From: Clostridia bacterium
GTDB lineage: Bacteria > Bacillota > Clostridia > Oscillospirales > CAG-272
Direction of reading: 5' to 3'
Assembly (NCBI GenBank): GCA_017467105.1
Contig: JAFTSU010000009.1
Coordinates: 1-64,000, forward strand
DNA: 64,000 nt
The translations under genes were made by a program, and so were the position numbers. Each line of letters opens with the position of its first letter. Position 1 is the stretch's first letter. Positions 43,857-53,463 of the stretch are shown here, in pieces. Under the pieces are notes generated by a model. That model was not told where the DNA came from. It was given only the letters and a program-made list of their open reading frames with translations, and ran no database searches.

Positions 43857-44735
43857 ATGAGTGAACCGATTATCAGGACGAAGGGGTTATCCTTCTCCTA
43901 TGATGAAAACAAGAATCCATCCTTCGACGTCCGTGAAGTACACGGCGTCAGAGATATAAATATCAGCATTGAGCGCGGTGAATACGTTGCCGTGCTTGGT
44001 CATAACGGCTCTGGCAAGTCAACCCTTGCTAAGCTTCTCAATATGATCCTCATCCCAAACAGCGGTGATATTTTTATAGACGGTGTTCGCATAACAGACG
44101 AGAATTTTACCGAGGACGACGTATTTGACGTACGTCGAAAGGTAGGTATGGTCTTTCAGAATCCGGACAACCAGCTTGTTGCCACAGTTGTTGAGGAGGA
44201 CGTAGCCTTCGGTCCGGAGAATCTCGGACTCCCGAGAGAGGAGATACGCCGCAGGGTGAACTCAGCTCTTGCCGCCGTTGGTATGACTGAATACGCCCGT
44301 CACGCCCCACACAAGCTTTCTGGCGGACAGAAGCAGCGTATAGCGATAGCAGGTATTATTGCCATGCGTCCTGACGTTATAATTTTCGATGAATCTACCG
44401 CTATGCTTGATCCTCTTGGAAGACGTGACGTGATCGAAATTATGGAGCGCTTGAACCGTGAGGACGGTATTACGGTAATCAATATAACGCATTATATGGA
44501 CGAGGCATCGAGAGCGGACAGAGTAATTATTGTTAACGAGGGTGAGGTCGCCTTTGACGCCCCTGCCAGAGAAGCGTTCTCCAATATCTCAGACCTTCAC
44601 CGTATGGGACTCGAGGCGCCTCAGGGCGTGGAGCTTATGGCGGCTCTTCGTGATGCCGGACTTGACGTTGCTGAGAATGTATTAACCTCAGAGGAATGCA
44701 TAGAAGCGTTGAACAGCTTTTTACAGGACAAGTAA
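43857..44735 (+). CDS. ecfA1: ECF transporter ATPase EcfA1
   Basis: EcfA1 is one of two ATPases of the energy-coupling-factor module shared by vitamin and metal uptake systems. Walker A GHNGSGKST (48-56), signature LSGGQKQR and Walker B VIIFDEST are present, and the 292-aa length is usual. It begins the ecfA1-ecfA2-ecfT-truA order conserved in Firmicutes. No substrate-binding S component lies next to it, so it is the group II shared type. Confidence 0.95.
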   Translation: MSEPIIRTKGLSFSYDENKNPSFDVREVHGVRDINISIERGEYVAVLGHNGSGKSTLAKLLNMILIPNSGDIFIDGVRITDENFTEDDVFDVRRKVGMVFQNPDNQLVATVVEEDVAFGPENLGLPREEIRRRVNSALAAVGMTEYARHAPHKLSGGQKQRIAIAGIIAMRPDVIIFDESTAMLDPLGRRDVIEIMERLNREDGITVINITHYMDEASRADRVIIVNEGEVAFDAPAREAFSNISDLHRMGLEAPQGVELMAALRDAGLDVAENVLTSEECIEALNSFLQDK

Positions 44736-44736
44736 A

Positions 44737-45600
44737 ATGAATGAAATTATCAGACTAGAAAACATTTCGTATATATACGGCAAGGGAACACCCTTCGAGA
44801 AGGTGGCGCTGGATAACGTCTGCGTATCCTTTTCGCGTGGCAGGATCACAGGTCTGATCGGTCATACGGGATCGGGTAAATCCACCCTTGTCAGCCTTCT
44901 TAACGGTTTGCTAAAACCAACTGAGGGTAAGGTATTCCTTGATGGAAAGGACATATGGGAAAATCCGAAGGAAATATCCTCTGTCCGCTACCGCGTGGGA
45001 CTTGTTATGCAATATCCGGAGTATCAGCTTTTTGATGAAACCGTTAGGAATGATATTGGCTTTGCGCCACGTAATCTCGGGCTCTCGGAGGAGGAGATTG
45101 CCGGGCGTGTAAACGAGGCTGCCGGCTTCGTTGGACTACCGGCTGAGCTTCTTGAAAAATCCCCATTTGATCTTTCCGGAGGACAGAAGCGCCGTGTCGC
45201 TATCGCTGGTATTCTCGCTATGCGTCCTGACGTTCTCGTGCTTGACGAGCCTGCCGCAGGTCTTGACCCTCGCGGCAGAAGAGATATTCTAGGCAAGCTT
45301 GGGGATTACGTTCGCCACAGCGGAGCATCGGTAATATTAGTCAGTCATTCTATGGAGGATATGGCTACCTATTGTGACAACGTTGTTGTTATGAACCGCG
45401 GAAAAATATACGCTGAAGGTACGACTGACGAGATATTCTCGCGTGCAGACTCTCTTTCGGCAGTCGGTCTTGATGTACCTGCGGTTGCCAAAATAGCGGC
45501 AGAGCTGAAAAGGCGTGGAATCGATCTTTCCGGTAAGCTTTATACCATTGATGGTGTTCGCGATGCTATTCTCGAGTACGTCAGAGGAGGCGCGAAATGA
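44737..45600 (+). CDS. ecfA2: ECF transporter ATPase EcfA2
   Basis: The second ECF ATPase has Walker A GHTGSGKST (42-50), Q-loop YPEYQLFDETV, signature LSGGQKRR and Walker B VLVLDEPA. It is 287 aa and begins one base after the ecfA1 stop. It heterodimerises with EcfA1 and energises EcfT. It overlaps ecfT by 4 bp. Confidence 0.95.
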   Translation: MNEIIRLENISYIYGKGTPFEKVALDNVCVSFSRGRITGLIGHTGSGKSTLVSLLNGLLKPTEGKVFLDGKDIWENPKEISSVRYRVGLVMQYPEYQLFDETVRNDIGFAPRNLGLSEEEIAGRVNEAAGFVGLPAELLEKSPFDLSGGQKRRVAIAGILAMRPDVLVLDEPAAGLDPRGRRDILGKLGDYVRHSGASVILVSHSMEDMATYCDNVVVMNRGKIYAEGTTDEIFSRADSLSAVGLDVPAVAKIAAELKRRGIDLSGKLYTIDGVRDAILEYVRGGAK

Positions 45601-46457
45601 TTTCAGATATTACCTTAGGTCAGTTTTTCCCCGGTTACTCGGTGCTTCATAAGCTTGACCCCAGAACCAAGATAATTATTGCTATCCTTTCTATAGTAGC
45701 AATATTTTTCGCCAATAATCCCATAACCTTCCTTCTGATTACTATTATAGCAGTTATCCTTATTTGGATTAGCCGAATTTCTTTTACAGTAGTCATAAGA
45801 GGTATCAAGCCCATACTTCTGATTCTCCTCTTTACTATGATCCTGAACATTTTTATGACCACGGGAGAAGGAGATCCGTTATTCGAATTCTGGATCATTA
45901 GAGTTTATACACACGGCATTATTCGCGCGGTATTTATGGCTTGGCGAGTTATTCTTCTTATTGTTATAACAAGTATGCTTCTCACCTACACGACATCCCC
46001 CATATCTCTGACGGACGGACTTGAGTCGTTGCTTTTGCCTCTTAAGCTCATTGGTGTACCGGTGCATACCTTTGCTATGATGATGTCTATAGCCTTAAGA
46101 TTTATCCCAACTCTTATCGAGGAAACGGAAAAGATAATGAACGCTCAAAAGTCCAGAGGCGCGGATTTTTCTACAGGCTCTCTTGTTAACAGGGCAAAGG
46201 CTCTCATACCTCTTCTTATACCGCTTATCGTTTCGTCATTTAAACGCGCCGAGGAGCTTGCAACAGCTATGGAGTGCAGATGCTACAGAGGAGATAAGAA
46301 TAGGACCAAGCTTGTGAAGCTGGAGCTTCGCACAAGAGATTATCTTTGTCTCGCACTTTCCGCTCTTTTACTTGCCGCTATAATTTTGGGAGCGATTCTG
46401 CCATATAATATGCCTATAAATATTGCATTTTATGATCTACTGTTCTATAAGATCTAA
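45597..46457 (+). CDS. ecfT: ECF transporter transmembrane protein EcfT
   Basis: EcfT is the scaffold that joins the ATPases to interchangeable S components. The 286-aa protein has about 5-6 membrane helices and the two coupling motifs around AQKSRGAD (about 182-189) and ATAMECRCYRG, matching the family Ala-Arg-Gly signatures. It starts by an ATGA overlap with ecfA2. Confidence 0.94.
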   Translation: MISDITLGQFFPGYSVLHKLDPRTKIIIAILSIVAIFFANNPITFLLITIIAVILIWISRISFTVVIRGIKPILLILLFTMILNIFMTTGEGDPLFEFWIIRVYTHGIIRAVFMAWRVILLIVITSMLLTYTTSPISLTDGLESLLLPLKLIGVPVHTFAMMMSIALRFIPTLIEETEKIMNAQKSRGADFSTGSLVNRAKALIPLLIPLIVSSFKRAEELATAMECRCYRGDKNRTKLVKLELRTRDYLCLALSALLLAAIILGAILPYNMPINIAFYDLLFYKI

Positions 46458-46491
46458 TATTTAACCTTACAAAACTTAACGGACGTGTGAT

Positions 46492-47238
46492 ATGAAATAT
46501 TTCGCTAAAGTTAAATATCTCGGTACTGGCTTTCACGGCTTTCAGGTTCAGCCGGGACTCCGTACCGTGCAGGGAGAGCTTTGCTCAGCTCTTCGCTCAG
46601 TGTTCGGTGCAGAATGCCGTGTTACAGGCTGCAGCCGTACTGACGCAGGAGTGCATGCAAACGAGTTTTGCATTACCGTTGATTGCGGCAGTGCTACTGT
46701 TCCACCGGAAAAGCTTCCGGTTGCTGTTTCTCGATTTTTGCCGAATGACCTTTCGTTATTCTACGCTGAGACCTGCTCGGAAAATTTTCATCCCAGATAC
46801 GACGTGGTTTCCAAGGAGTACGTTTATCATATTGCCAACTCCAGAATATACGATCCATTCCTTTACGGCAGGGCATGGTTTTTCCCCCGTCCTATAACTG
46901 ATATTGCTATTTCCGAGATGAATAGGGCAGCCTCATATTTTCTTGGTAAGCACGATTTCTTCGGCTTTATGTCAGAGGGGGCGGATAACGTAACGGATAC
47001 TGTCAGAACTATATATCATCTTTCGGTAGAGAGATCAGTCGGTCTCATAACAGTCAGAGTAAGAGGCGACGGATTTCTATACAATATGGTGCGAATAATC
47101 GTGGGTACGCTTATTGACGTTGCTATGGGAAAACTCTCACCTCAGGATATTCCGGGCATTATATCCTCACGTGACCGGTCGCGCGCAGGTATGACTGCGC
47201 CGGCAGAGGGCCTTTATCTAAACAAAGTTAATTACTGA
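46492..47238 (+). CDS. truA: tRNA pseudouridine(38-40) synthase TruA
   Basis: TruA makes pseudouridine at positions 38-40 of tRNA anticodon arms. The catalytic Asp51 sits in GCSRTDAGVHA. FHPRYDVVSKEYVYHI and GDGFLYNMVRIIVGTL are also present. The 248-aa length is typical. In Firmicutes truA follows ecfT, as here. A terminator at 47269-47310 follows it. Confidence 0.95.
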   Translation: MKYFAKVKYLGTGFHGFQVQPGLRTVQGELCSALRSVFGAECRVTGCSRTDAGVHANEFCITVDCGSATVPPEKLPVAVSRFLPNDLSLFYAETCSENFHPRYDVVSKEYVYHIANSRIYDPFLYGRAWFFPRPITDIAISEMNRAASYFLGKHDFFGFMSEGADNVTDTVRTIYHLSVERSVGLITVRVRGDGFLYNMVRIIVGTLIDVAMGKLSPQDIPGIISSRDRSRAGMTAPAEGLYLNKVNY

Positions 47239-47268
47239 CATATCTTCCAAAAAAAATAAGAAATATTT

Positions 47269-47310
47269 AAAGCCTCCCTGCGCAAATTACTCTTGCGAAG
47301 GGAGGCTTTT
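47269..47310 (+). terminator. Terminator of truA, overlapping the next ribosome site
   Basis: AAAGCCTCCC (47269-47278) pairs with GGGAGGCTTT (47300-47309) around an inner CGCAA/TTGCG helix, with a T-run. The 3' arm holds GGGAGG, the only Shine-Dalgarno for the PBP gene starting at 47312. Confidence 0.8.
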
Positions 47311-47311
47311 T

Positions 47312-49687
47312 ATGAGAAGAAAACACAAAGCGCTAAAAATTATTGCCACCGTAGCGGCGTGCGTGGCCTTATTATCTTTAGAATTACTTATATTTCTGTA
47401 TTTTTATGCAAAAAACAATATAAATTATGAGGCAGACGATATTTTGTTTGCTCGTTCACAGCTGTGGGAGCCTACAGTATTTTATTCGTTCGATAAAAGT
47501 GAGGACGGCTTAACAGACTTTGATAATGCTGAGAAAATAGAGCAGATGGGAGGCGTTAAACGCCGGATCGTTTCGCTTGAGGAAATGTCGCCACTTTTGA
47601 TCGAGGGATTTATTTCGGTAGAGGACCAGCGCTTTTTCGAGCATCAGGGAGTTGATTATAAGAGAACTATTCTTGCGGCGATCAATTATCTCTTCGGAAA
47701 AGGAAAAAAATTCGGCGCGTCAACCATAACACAACAGGTTATCAAAAATATAAGCGGAGATAATCAGCAGACGCTCAAAAGAAAGCTGAGTGAAATACTT
47801 CGCGCGATCAACATAGAGAGAAAGTATACAAAGGAAGAAATACTGGAGCTATATATGAATACTGTTCCAATGGGTAATAACAGATACGGCATCGCAGCGG
47901 CATCAAGCGCCTATTTCGGTAAAGCACCTGACGAGCTTACCGCGGCAGAGGCGGCAACTCTCGTTGGAATTGTGAATGCCCCCTCGCTATATAACCCTTA
48001 TAGAAACAGTGACGCCTGCATTAAAAAGCGAAATAAGGTTCTTTCTGTTATGCGATCCACCGGTGTTATTAACGAATCGGAGTACAGCGAGGCTGTCTTA
48101 TCCGAACTATCTCTTGTTCCGCTGGAAAACGATGGGACGGATATAAATTCCTGGTTTATAGAAGCTTGTATTTCGGATCTGTGCGCAGACCTATCTAAAA
48201 AGTATTCCGTAAGCGAGTCCGCCGCAATGCTCATGCTTCAGGGCGGTGGATATTCTGTTTATACTACGATGGATCGGGAAATACAATCTACTCTGAACGA
48301 TTATTTTTCGGACTCGGATAATTTACCGGCGGAGGTGGATAACGGTCTGAATTATTCTATGGTGGTTACCGACTCACGTACGGGCGACGTTGTAGGCATA
48401 ATAGGCGGTGTAGGTAGGAAATCCGCAAACAGACTTTTCAATAACGCGACTGCACCGCACCCTCCCGCATCTACCCTTAAGCCTTTAGCTATCTATGCTC
48501 CGCTTATTGATAAGGGATATATAAATTGGTCTACCGTCATTGACGATACTCCAGAGTACGTAGGCACAAGCTCTATGTACCCTCATAACTCTCCGGACGT
48601 TTATAACGGTCTTACTACAGTAAAGGATGCGATACGGTTATCAAAAAACACAGTAGCGGTAAAGCTAGCCCGAAAGCTTGGTGTTAAAGCAATATTCAAT
48701 ACTCTTCAGGAAAGCTATGGGTTTACCACTCTTGTTGAGGATAGGACGGATAAGGATGGTAAGCGATTTACTGATATAGCAGTCTCCCCTATGGCGCTGG
48801 GACAGTTGACAGACGGTATAAGCCTGGTCTCCTTGACAGAGGCATACACCGCCTTCGCAGCAGGCGGTGTATGGAGGAACGGTAGAACCTATTACTGTGT
48901 AAAGGACTCATCGGGGAAGGTCGTCATTAATAAACCGTCAGAGCAGAAGCGGATCATGAAGGAAACGACAGCGAATATAATGAATCAGCTTCTTATGGCG
49001 GTTACGGACTCGGGAACTGCAAAGAAAATCAAACTGAAGGATCATATAGACACAGCGGGAAAAACGGGAACATCATCGGGAAATCGTGATAAGCTCTTCG
49101 TAGGCTATACGCCGTACTACACCGCAGGGATATGGTGCGGATATAACGAGGGAGGTCGAGGCGTAGGCGGTTTATCAAAATCTCATTTGCAGATATGGGA
49201 CGAGATAATGCTCAAAATACACGCACAGTTTATCAATACGGATAGTAAAGAGCAATTTTCAACAGACGGACTGATTAAATGCGGCTACTGTATGGATTCA
49301 GGTGAAATGTATACGGAAAGATGTAAATACGATCCCCGCTACTCCAGAATGGAATACGGTTATTTTACACCTGACAATAAACCGAAGCTCGAATGTCAAA
49401 GACACGTTCTCGTTGACTATGATAGCGTATCAAAGGGAATAATTGATCCAAGCTGTCCTTTGGAAAACAGAGTAAAGGTTGCACTCATCAATATCCCTGA
49501 GAGGCGATTTATCCGTCAAATATTGATCACCGACGCAGAGTACGTTTATAGAGAGTGTGATATAACGTTCCAAAGACCTACCGATCAATCCTTACCATAT
49601 TTCTATTACGCGTTGCCGGATGAAGAATATTGCGGAATAACCGGCTCGAAGAAGCAGTTTAATGCCGCAGGACGAGTATATGAGTAG
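47312..49687 (+). CDS. Class A penicillin-binding protein (PBP1-like)
   Basis: This bifunctional 791-aa peptidoglycan glycosyltransferase/transpeptidase has an N-terminal membrane anchor (about 9-29). The GT51 domain shows VEDQRFFEHQGVD (about 98-110), GASTITQQVIKN and the later ERKYTKEEILELYMN. The transpeptidase domain has Ser-x-x-Lys in PASTLKPL (about 386-389), SKNTV (Ser444) and KTGTSSG (Lys584). The C-terminal 130 residues carry a Cys-rich stretch (KCGYCMDSG). Its Shine-Dalgarno lies in the preceding terminator arm. Confidence 0.93.
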   Translation: MRRKHKALKIIATVAACVALLSLELLIFLYFYAKNNINYEADDILFARSQLWEPTVFYSFDKSEDGLTDFDNAEKIEQMGGVKRRIVSLEEMSPLLIEGFISVEDQRFFEHQGVDYKRTILAAINYLFGKGKKFGASTITQQVIKNISGDNQQTLKRKLSEILRAINIERKYTKEEILELYMNTVPMGNNRYGIAAASSAYFGKAPDELTAAEAATLVGIVNAPSLYNPYRNSDACIKKRNKVLSVMRSTGVINESEYSEAVLSELSLVPLENDGTDINSWFIEACISDLCADLSKKYSVSESAAMLMLQGGGYSVYTTMDREIQSTLNDYFSDSDNLPAEVDNGLNYSMVVTDSRTGDVVGIIGGVGRKSANRLFNNATAPHPPASTLKPLAIYAPLIDKGYINWSTVIDDTPEYVGTSSMYPHNSPDVYNGLTTVKDAIRLSKNTVAVKLARKLGVKAIFNTLQESYGFTTLVEDRTDKDGKRFTDIAVSPMALGQLTDGISLVSLTEAYTAFAAGGVWRNGRTYYCVKDSSGKVVINKPSEQKRIMKETTANIMNQLLMAVTDSGTAKKIKLKDHIDTAGKTGTSSGNRDKLFVGYTPYYTAGIWCGYNEGGRGVGGLSKSHLQIWDEIMLKIHAQFINTDSKEQFSTDGLIKCGYCMDSGEMYTERCKYDPRYSRMEYGYFTPDNKPKLECQRHVLVDYDSVSKGIIDPSCPLENRVKVALINIPERRFIRQILITDAEYVYRECDITFQRPTDQSLPYFYYALPDEEYCGITGSKKQFNAAGRVYE

Positions 49688-49816
49688 CTAAAAGACAGAA
49701 ATAACGTGAAATTCATTATAAAAACAAGGAAAATATTATTACAAAACGTTAGAAAATAAAGAATCCTTTATTTACTTTATTACGAAAATATGATATAATA
49801 AAAAAAGGAGGTGCCT

Positions 49817-50326
49817 ATGGATTACGAGATAATCAGATCAAGTCGCAGAACGGTGTCGTTGTCTGTCAAGGACGGAAGGCTTACTGTAAGAGCGCCATAC
49901 GGCACCTCACAGGCGAGGCTTTCCGAGATCGTGCGGTCGCATATGAATTGGATAGAGAAGCAGCTGTCAAGGCAGTCAATACCTCGACTGAAGGATAAGC
50001 CTCTCTCCGATGACGAGATAAAGGAGCTAAAAAGGAAGGCACGAAAGATATTAACTGAGAAAACGCAGTATTATGCTGATATTATGGGAATAAAGCACGG
50101 CAGAATAACGATAACGGGTGCTAAAACACGTTTCGGTTCCTGCAGCTCAAATGGTAATATCTCCTATTCATATCTCCTTTTGCTCTATCCGGAGGAAGCT
50201 GTAGATTACGTAGTGGTTCATGAGCTATCGCATATTATGGAAATGAATCATTCGCGTGCTTTTTACAATATAGTAGCTTCAGTTATGCCGGATTATAAGG
50301 AGAGAAGGAAGCTCTTAAAGCAATAG
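49817..50326 (+). CDS. YgjP-like metallopeptidase-domain protein (DUF45)
   Basis: This 169-aa protein has the YgjP/WLM-type zinc motif VVHELSHIMEMNHSRAFY, with His135, Glu136 and His139, and a later His. TRFGSCSSNGNISYSYLL (about 102-119) is characteristic of the family. It is often linked to restriction or housekeeping genes; the substrate is unknown. I chose ATG 49817, 5 bases after GGAGG, over GTG 49811, which lies within that site. A weak promoter (TTTACT-17-TATAAT, 49771-49799) precedes it. Confidence 0.85.
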   Translation: MDYEIIRSSRRTVSLSVKDGRLTVRAPYGTSQARLSEIVRSHMNWIEKQLSRQSIPRLKDKPLSDDEIKELKRKARKILTEKTQYYADIMGIKHGRITITGAKTRFGSCSSNGNISYSYLLLLYPEEAVDYVVVHELSHIMEMNHSRAFYNIVASVMPDYKERRKLLKQ

Positions 50327-50344
50327 ATTATTGGAGGATTACAT

Positions 50345-51097
50345 ATGAAATTTATATCGTGGAACGTAAACGGATTTCGCTCATGTCTCGGCAAGGGATT
50401 TGCGGAATTCTTTGAGAGAGAGAATGCGGATTTCTTCTCTGTTCAGGAAACCAAGATGCAACCCGGACAAGCTGATTTTGCTCCCGAGGGATACCATTGC
50501 TATTGGTACAGCGCAGAGAAGAAGGGATATTCAGGCACCGCTATTTTTACAAAACACCAGCCTAAATCCGTATTCTACGGACTTGGGATTCCGGATCACG
50601 ATCACGAGGGTAGGGCGATCACCCTGGAATATGACGATTTTTATCTATTAAACGTTTATACTCCAAATGCACAGAGAGAGCTGGCAAGGCTGGACTACCG
50701 TATGCAGTGGGAGGATGCTCTGCGCGATTATATAAAGCGACTTGATGAAAAGAAGCCTGTCATCTATTGTGGAGACCTTAATGTTGCCCACGAGGAAATA
50801 GATCTTAAGAACCCAAAGACAAATCACTTCAGCGCCGGATTTTCCGACCAGGAGAGAGGTAAATTTACCGATCTTCTCACAAGCGGATTTACCGATTCCT
50901 TCCGCGCACTCTATCCCGATACGGTAAGATATTCCTGGTGGAGCTATATGATGAAGGCGAGAGAGAAGAATGTTGGATGGCGTATAGACTATTTTGTTGT
51001 ATCCAATCGAATTTTTGATAAAGTCACAGACAGCATGATACTTACAGACGTAATGGGCAGCGATCACTGTCCCGTTTGTCTTGAAATAGATTTGTAA
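50345..51097 (+). CDS. xthA: Exodeoxyribonuclease III
   Basis: This 250-aa AP endonuclease/3'-5' exonuclease of the EEP fold repairs abasic sites. Motifs are ISWNVNGFRS (4-13), FSVQETKMQ with the metal Glu (about 32-40), YCGDLNVAHEEIDL and the terminal GSDHCPVCLEI with the catalytic His. TGGAGG precedes the ATG. It is 18 bp behind the YgjP gene. Confidence 0.95.
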   Translation: MKFISWNVNGFRSCLGKGFAEFFERENADFFSVQETKMQPGQADFAPEGYHCYWYSAEKKGYSGTAIFTKHQPKSVFYGLGIPDHDHEGRAITLEYDDFYLLNVYTPNAQRELARLDYRMQWEDALRDYIKRLDEKKPVIYCGDLNVAHEEIDLKNPKTNHFSAGFSDQERGKFTDLLTSGFTDSFRALYPDTVRYSWWSYMMKAREKNVGWRIDYFVVSNRIFDKVTDSMILTDVMGSDHCPVCLEIDL

Positions 51098-51155
51098 AAC
51101 TGCTTTTCTGTTTATTTTCAATCAAATTTTTAAAAAGCAATTATCCGAATAACAA

Positions 51156-51214
51156 AATAATCCCCTCAGAGCGGACACTTGAAAAAGCTTTACGTTTGCT
51201 CTTTGGGGATTATT
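51156..51214. terminator. Bidirectional terminator
   Basis: AATAATCCCC (51156-51165) pairs with GGGGATTATT (51205-51214), with an inner AGAGC/GCTCT helix. It separates xthA from the convergent AraC gene. Confidence 0.75.
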
Positions 51215-51239
51215 ATTAATTTCGAAAGCTTGCTTTAAA

Positions 51240-52025
51240 TCAAGACTTATTTTTATATTCTGTAGGTGATGTTCCAACCATAGTCTTGAAAACGTTAGAA
51301 AAATGAAACTGATCCTTAAAGCCGGAGAGCAGAGCAACGTTCTTTATTGATTCTATACCGTGATCAAGAAGAAATACAGCGTGCTTTATCCTCAGGTTTC
51401 TTAGGTAATCTGATATGCTTACTCCTCTGGATTTTTTAAAAAGCTGAGAAAGATACTTTGAGTTATAACCAAGCTCATAAGCAACGGAAGCGCAACACAT
51501 ATTCTGGTCGGAGAAGCCATCATCCATTATTCTTGCTGCTTGAACCACGGCATTATCATGTGGTATTGCCGCTTTATCCAATCGCGAAAAAGTATATAAT
51601 AGCACCCCTTCTGCCGAAAGGTCCGCATTTTCTGAAGAAGCGAAAATGCTGTCGTTCCAGAAGGGTATCATATTAGCGTTTCCTGTGAACACGCGGTTTT
51701 GCCGGTTTATACCAAATCTTTCAAACAGCAGCGTTGCTCGGCTGCCGACAAAGCTGATGAAGCAATACGTAGCTCCGTCGCTGATTGGCGAGGCACTGTA
51801 GTTATCTCCCTCGAAAACAAACAGCAGGTCTCCGCATTCTAATAGGAGGGGGCTTTCGTTCACGGTAAAATTAACCGCGCCGCCTGTTACCAGAATAGCC
51901 CTGTGACTTATCAGACGTGATTCTCGTCTCATTATCTCGGGATTCGTCTCACACACGAAGTTTTTTATACTTAATGGCTCAAGCTCTTTTATTTCAATGA
52001 ACTTGCATATATTCGTTTTTTGCAT
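51240..52025 (-). CDS. AraC-family transcriptional regulator
   Basis: This 261-aa AraC protein has an N-terminal cupin sensor (SHRAILVTGGAVNFTVNESP, then LLECGDLLFVFEGD) and a C-terminal double helix-turn-helix (CASVAYELGYNSKYLSQLFKK and IKNVALLSGFKDQFHFSNVF, ending TSPTEYKNKS). It faces a Gfo/Idh dehydrogenase gene. Two direct repeats spaced 21 bp in the gap are good candidates for its half-sites. The inducer is unknown. Confidence 0.9.
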   Translation of the reverse strand: MQKTNICKFIEIKELEPLSIKNFVCETNPEIMRRESRLISHRAILVTGGAVNFTVNESPLLLECGDLLFVFEGDNYSASPISDGATYCFISFVGSRATLLFERFGINRQNRVFTGNANMIPFWNDSIFASSENADLSAEGVLLYTFSRLDKAAIPHDNAVVQAARIMDDGFSDQNMCCASVAYELGYNSKYLSQLFKKSRGVSISDYLRNLRIKHAVFLLDHGIESIKNVALLSGFKDQFHFSNVFKTMVGTSPTEYKNKS

Positions 52026-52067
52026 ACCTTCACCGCCTTTTAGTTTATTCTAGCATAACGAATTTTA

Positions 52068-52098
52068 AAAATCAATCCTTGAGTCTTGAAAATCAATC
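52068..52098. promoter_or_regulatory. Direct-repeat AraC half-sites
   Basis: AAAATCAATC occurs at 52068-52077 and again at 52089-52098, exactly 21 bp apart (two helical turns). A partial inverted copy (TTGATT) overlaps the -35 box at 52129. The spacing matches the tandem half-sites used by AraC-type dimers. Confidence 0.55.
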
Positions 52099-52128
52099 AT
52101 ATTTTCATCGTTTGATATAAAATCTCCA

Positions 52129-52157
52129 TTGATTTCTAACCATTTCGCTGATATAAT
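52129..52157 (+). promoter_or_regulatory. Promoter of the Gfo/Idh gene
   Basis: TTGATT (52129-52134), 17 bases, TATAAT (52152-52157), 33 bases before the ATG. Confidence 0.75.
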
Positions 52158-52189
52158 GTACTCAAACAAAGATTTTGCGAGGGCGATTT

Positions 52190-53455
52190 ATGAAAAAAAC
52201 AATAAGACTCGGTATTTACGGAGCGCGCAGAGGGGGAGACCTCGGGAGAGCGGCGCTTCTTGCTAATGCAGACGTAGTTGCTATTTGTGACTCGGCGATG
52301 GATAAGCTTGAGGAGCGTAAAACTCAGTTTCCCGATGCAACCCTCTATACCGAATTCGATAAATTCATAGAGCATGATATGGACGGAGTTATACTTGCGA
52401 ATTTCTTTCATGAGCATGCGCCGTATGCTATCAGACTTTTGGAGCGTGGTATACACGTTCTGTCCGAATGCACATCAAACTCAACTATGGCGGAGGGAGT
52501 AGCTCTCGTTCGCGCTGCAGAGAAATCCAAAGCCATCTATATGCTATCAGAGAATTATCCGTATATGAAGTTTAATCTTGAGATGAAGCGTATTTGCGAC
52601 GGTGGCACGTTAGGAAAAATACTTTACGCCGAGGGAGAGTACAACCATCCGGGTAATGGCAAAAATATAAGCAATAAAAAATATTTGAATTATTTTCCTG
52701 AGCATTGGCGCAATTTCCTTCCCAGGACTTATTACGTAACTCACTCTCTCGCACCGATAATGAGTGCAACGGGAGCGATTCCGAGGCGTGTTACGGCATT
52801 TAGCTGTACTAATGATGAACCGATCGATAATAGCATAGCTACCGCCTCTCATATCTCACCTGACGTTGCGGCAATAATTATGACAAAAAACGATGACGGA
52901 TCGGTATTTAAATTCACAGCACACTCTTCCTTCGGTGCTCACGCAAACTCCTATCGAATTGCAGGAAAGAGGGGACAGATAGAAAACCTGCGCGGTATGG
53001 GTGATAAGGTAATGCTTCGCTACAACAGCTGGCAGATACCTGAGGGCAGAGAGGAGATCAACCTCTATGAGCCGTCCTGGCACGACGAGGATAGTGAGCT
53101 TATAGAAAAAACCGGTCACGGTGGGGGAGATTATCTTGTTGTCCGCGAGTTCATAAGGAGTATCACGGATGGCAGAAAACCCGACTTCGACGTATATTTT
53201 GCAACTACTATGGCGTCCGTTGGAATACTTGCTCACAGATCCGTTCTCGACGGAGGCAAGCCATACGATATTCCGGACTTTCGCTCGGAGGATGACAGAC
53301 GTAAGTGGGAAAACGACGATCTGTCTCCATTCTGGTACTCAGATGGCAGAGCGCCTACCATTCCGTGCTGTTCTATAAATGATTACAAGCCAAGTGATGA
53401 GCAGATGAGGCTTTTCAGAGAGATTGTAATGGAAGAAAAGGAGAAAATAAAATAA
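52190..53455 (+). CDS. Gfo/Idh/MocA-family oxidoreductase
   Basis: This 421-aa NAD(P)-dependent dehydrogenase acts on a sugar or inositol-type compound. The Rossmann N-terminus is GIYGARRGGDLGRAAL (an unusual loop in place of GxGxxG), then VVAICDS ending in an acidic residue, which favours NAD. The substrate domain contains HVLSECTSN (about 90-98) in place of the usual EKP. THSLAPIMSATG lies near residue 185. The start is ATG 52190; the frame extends 5 codons further without a ribosome site. It is controlled from a divergent AraC gene. Confidence 0.85.
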   Translation: MKKTIRLGIYGARRGGDLGRAALLANADVVAICDSAMDKLEERKTQFPDATLYTEFDKFIEHDMDGVILANFFHEHAPYAIRLLERGIHVLSECTSNSTMAEGVALVRAAEKSKAIYMLSENYPYMKFNLEMKRICDGGTLGKILYAEGEYNHPGNGKNISNKKYLNYFPEHWRNFLPRTYYVTHSLAPIMSATGAIPRRVTAFSCTNDEPIDNSIATASHISPDVAAIIMTKNDDGSVFKFTAHSSFGAHANSYRIAGKRGQIENLRGMGDKVMLRYNSWQIPEGREEINLYEPSWHDEDSELIEKTGHGGGDYLVVREFIRSITDGRKPDFDVYFATTMASVGILAHRSVLDGGKPYDIPDFRSEDDRRKWENDDLSPFWYSDGRAPTIPCCSINDYKPSDEQMRLFREIVMEEKEKIK

Positions 53456-53463
53456 AGCATCCA

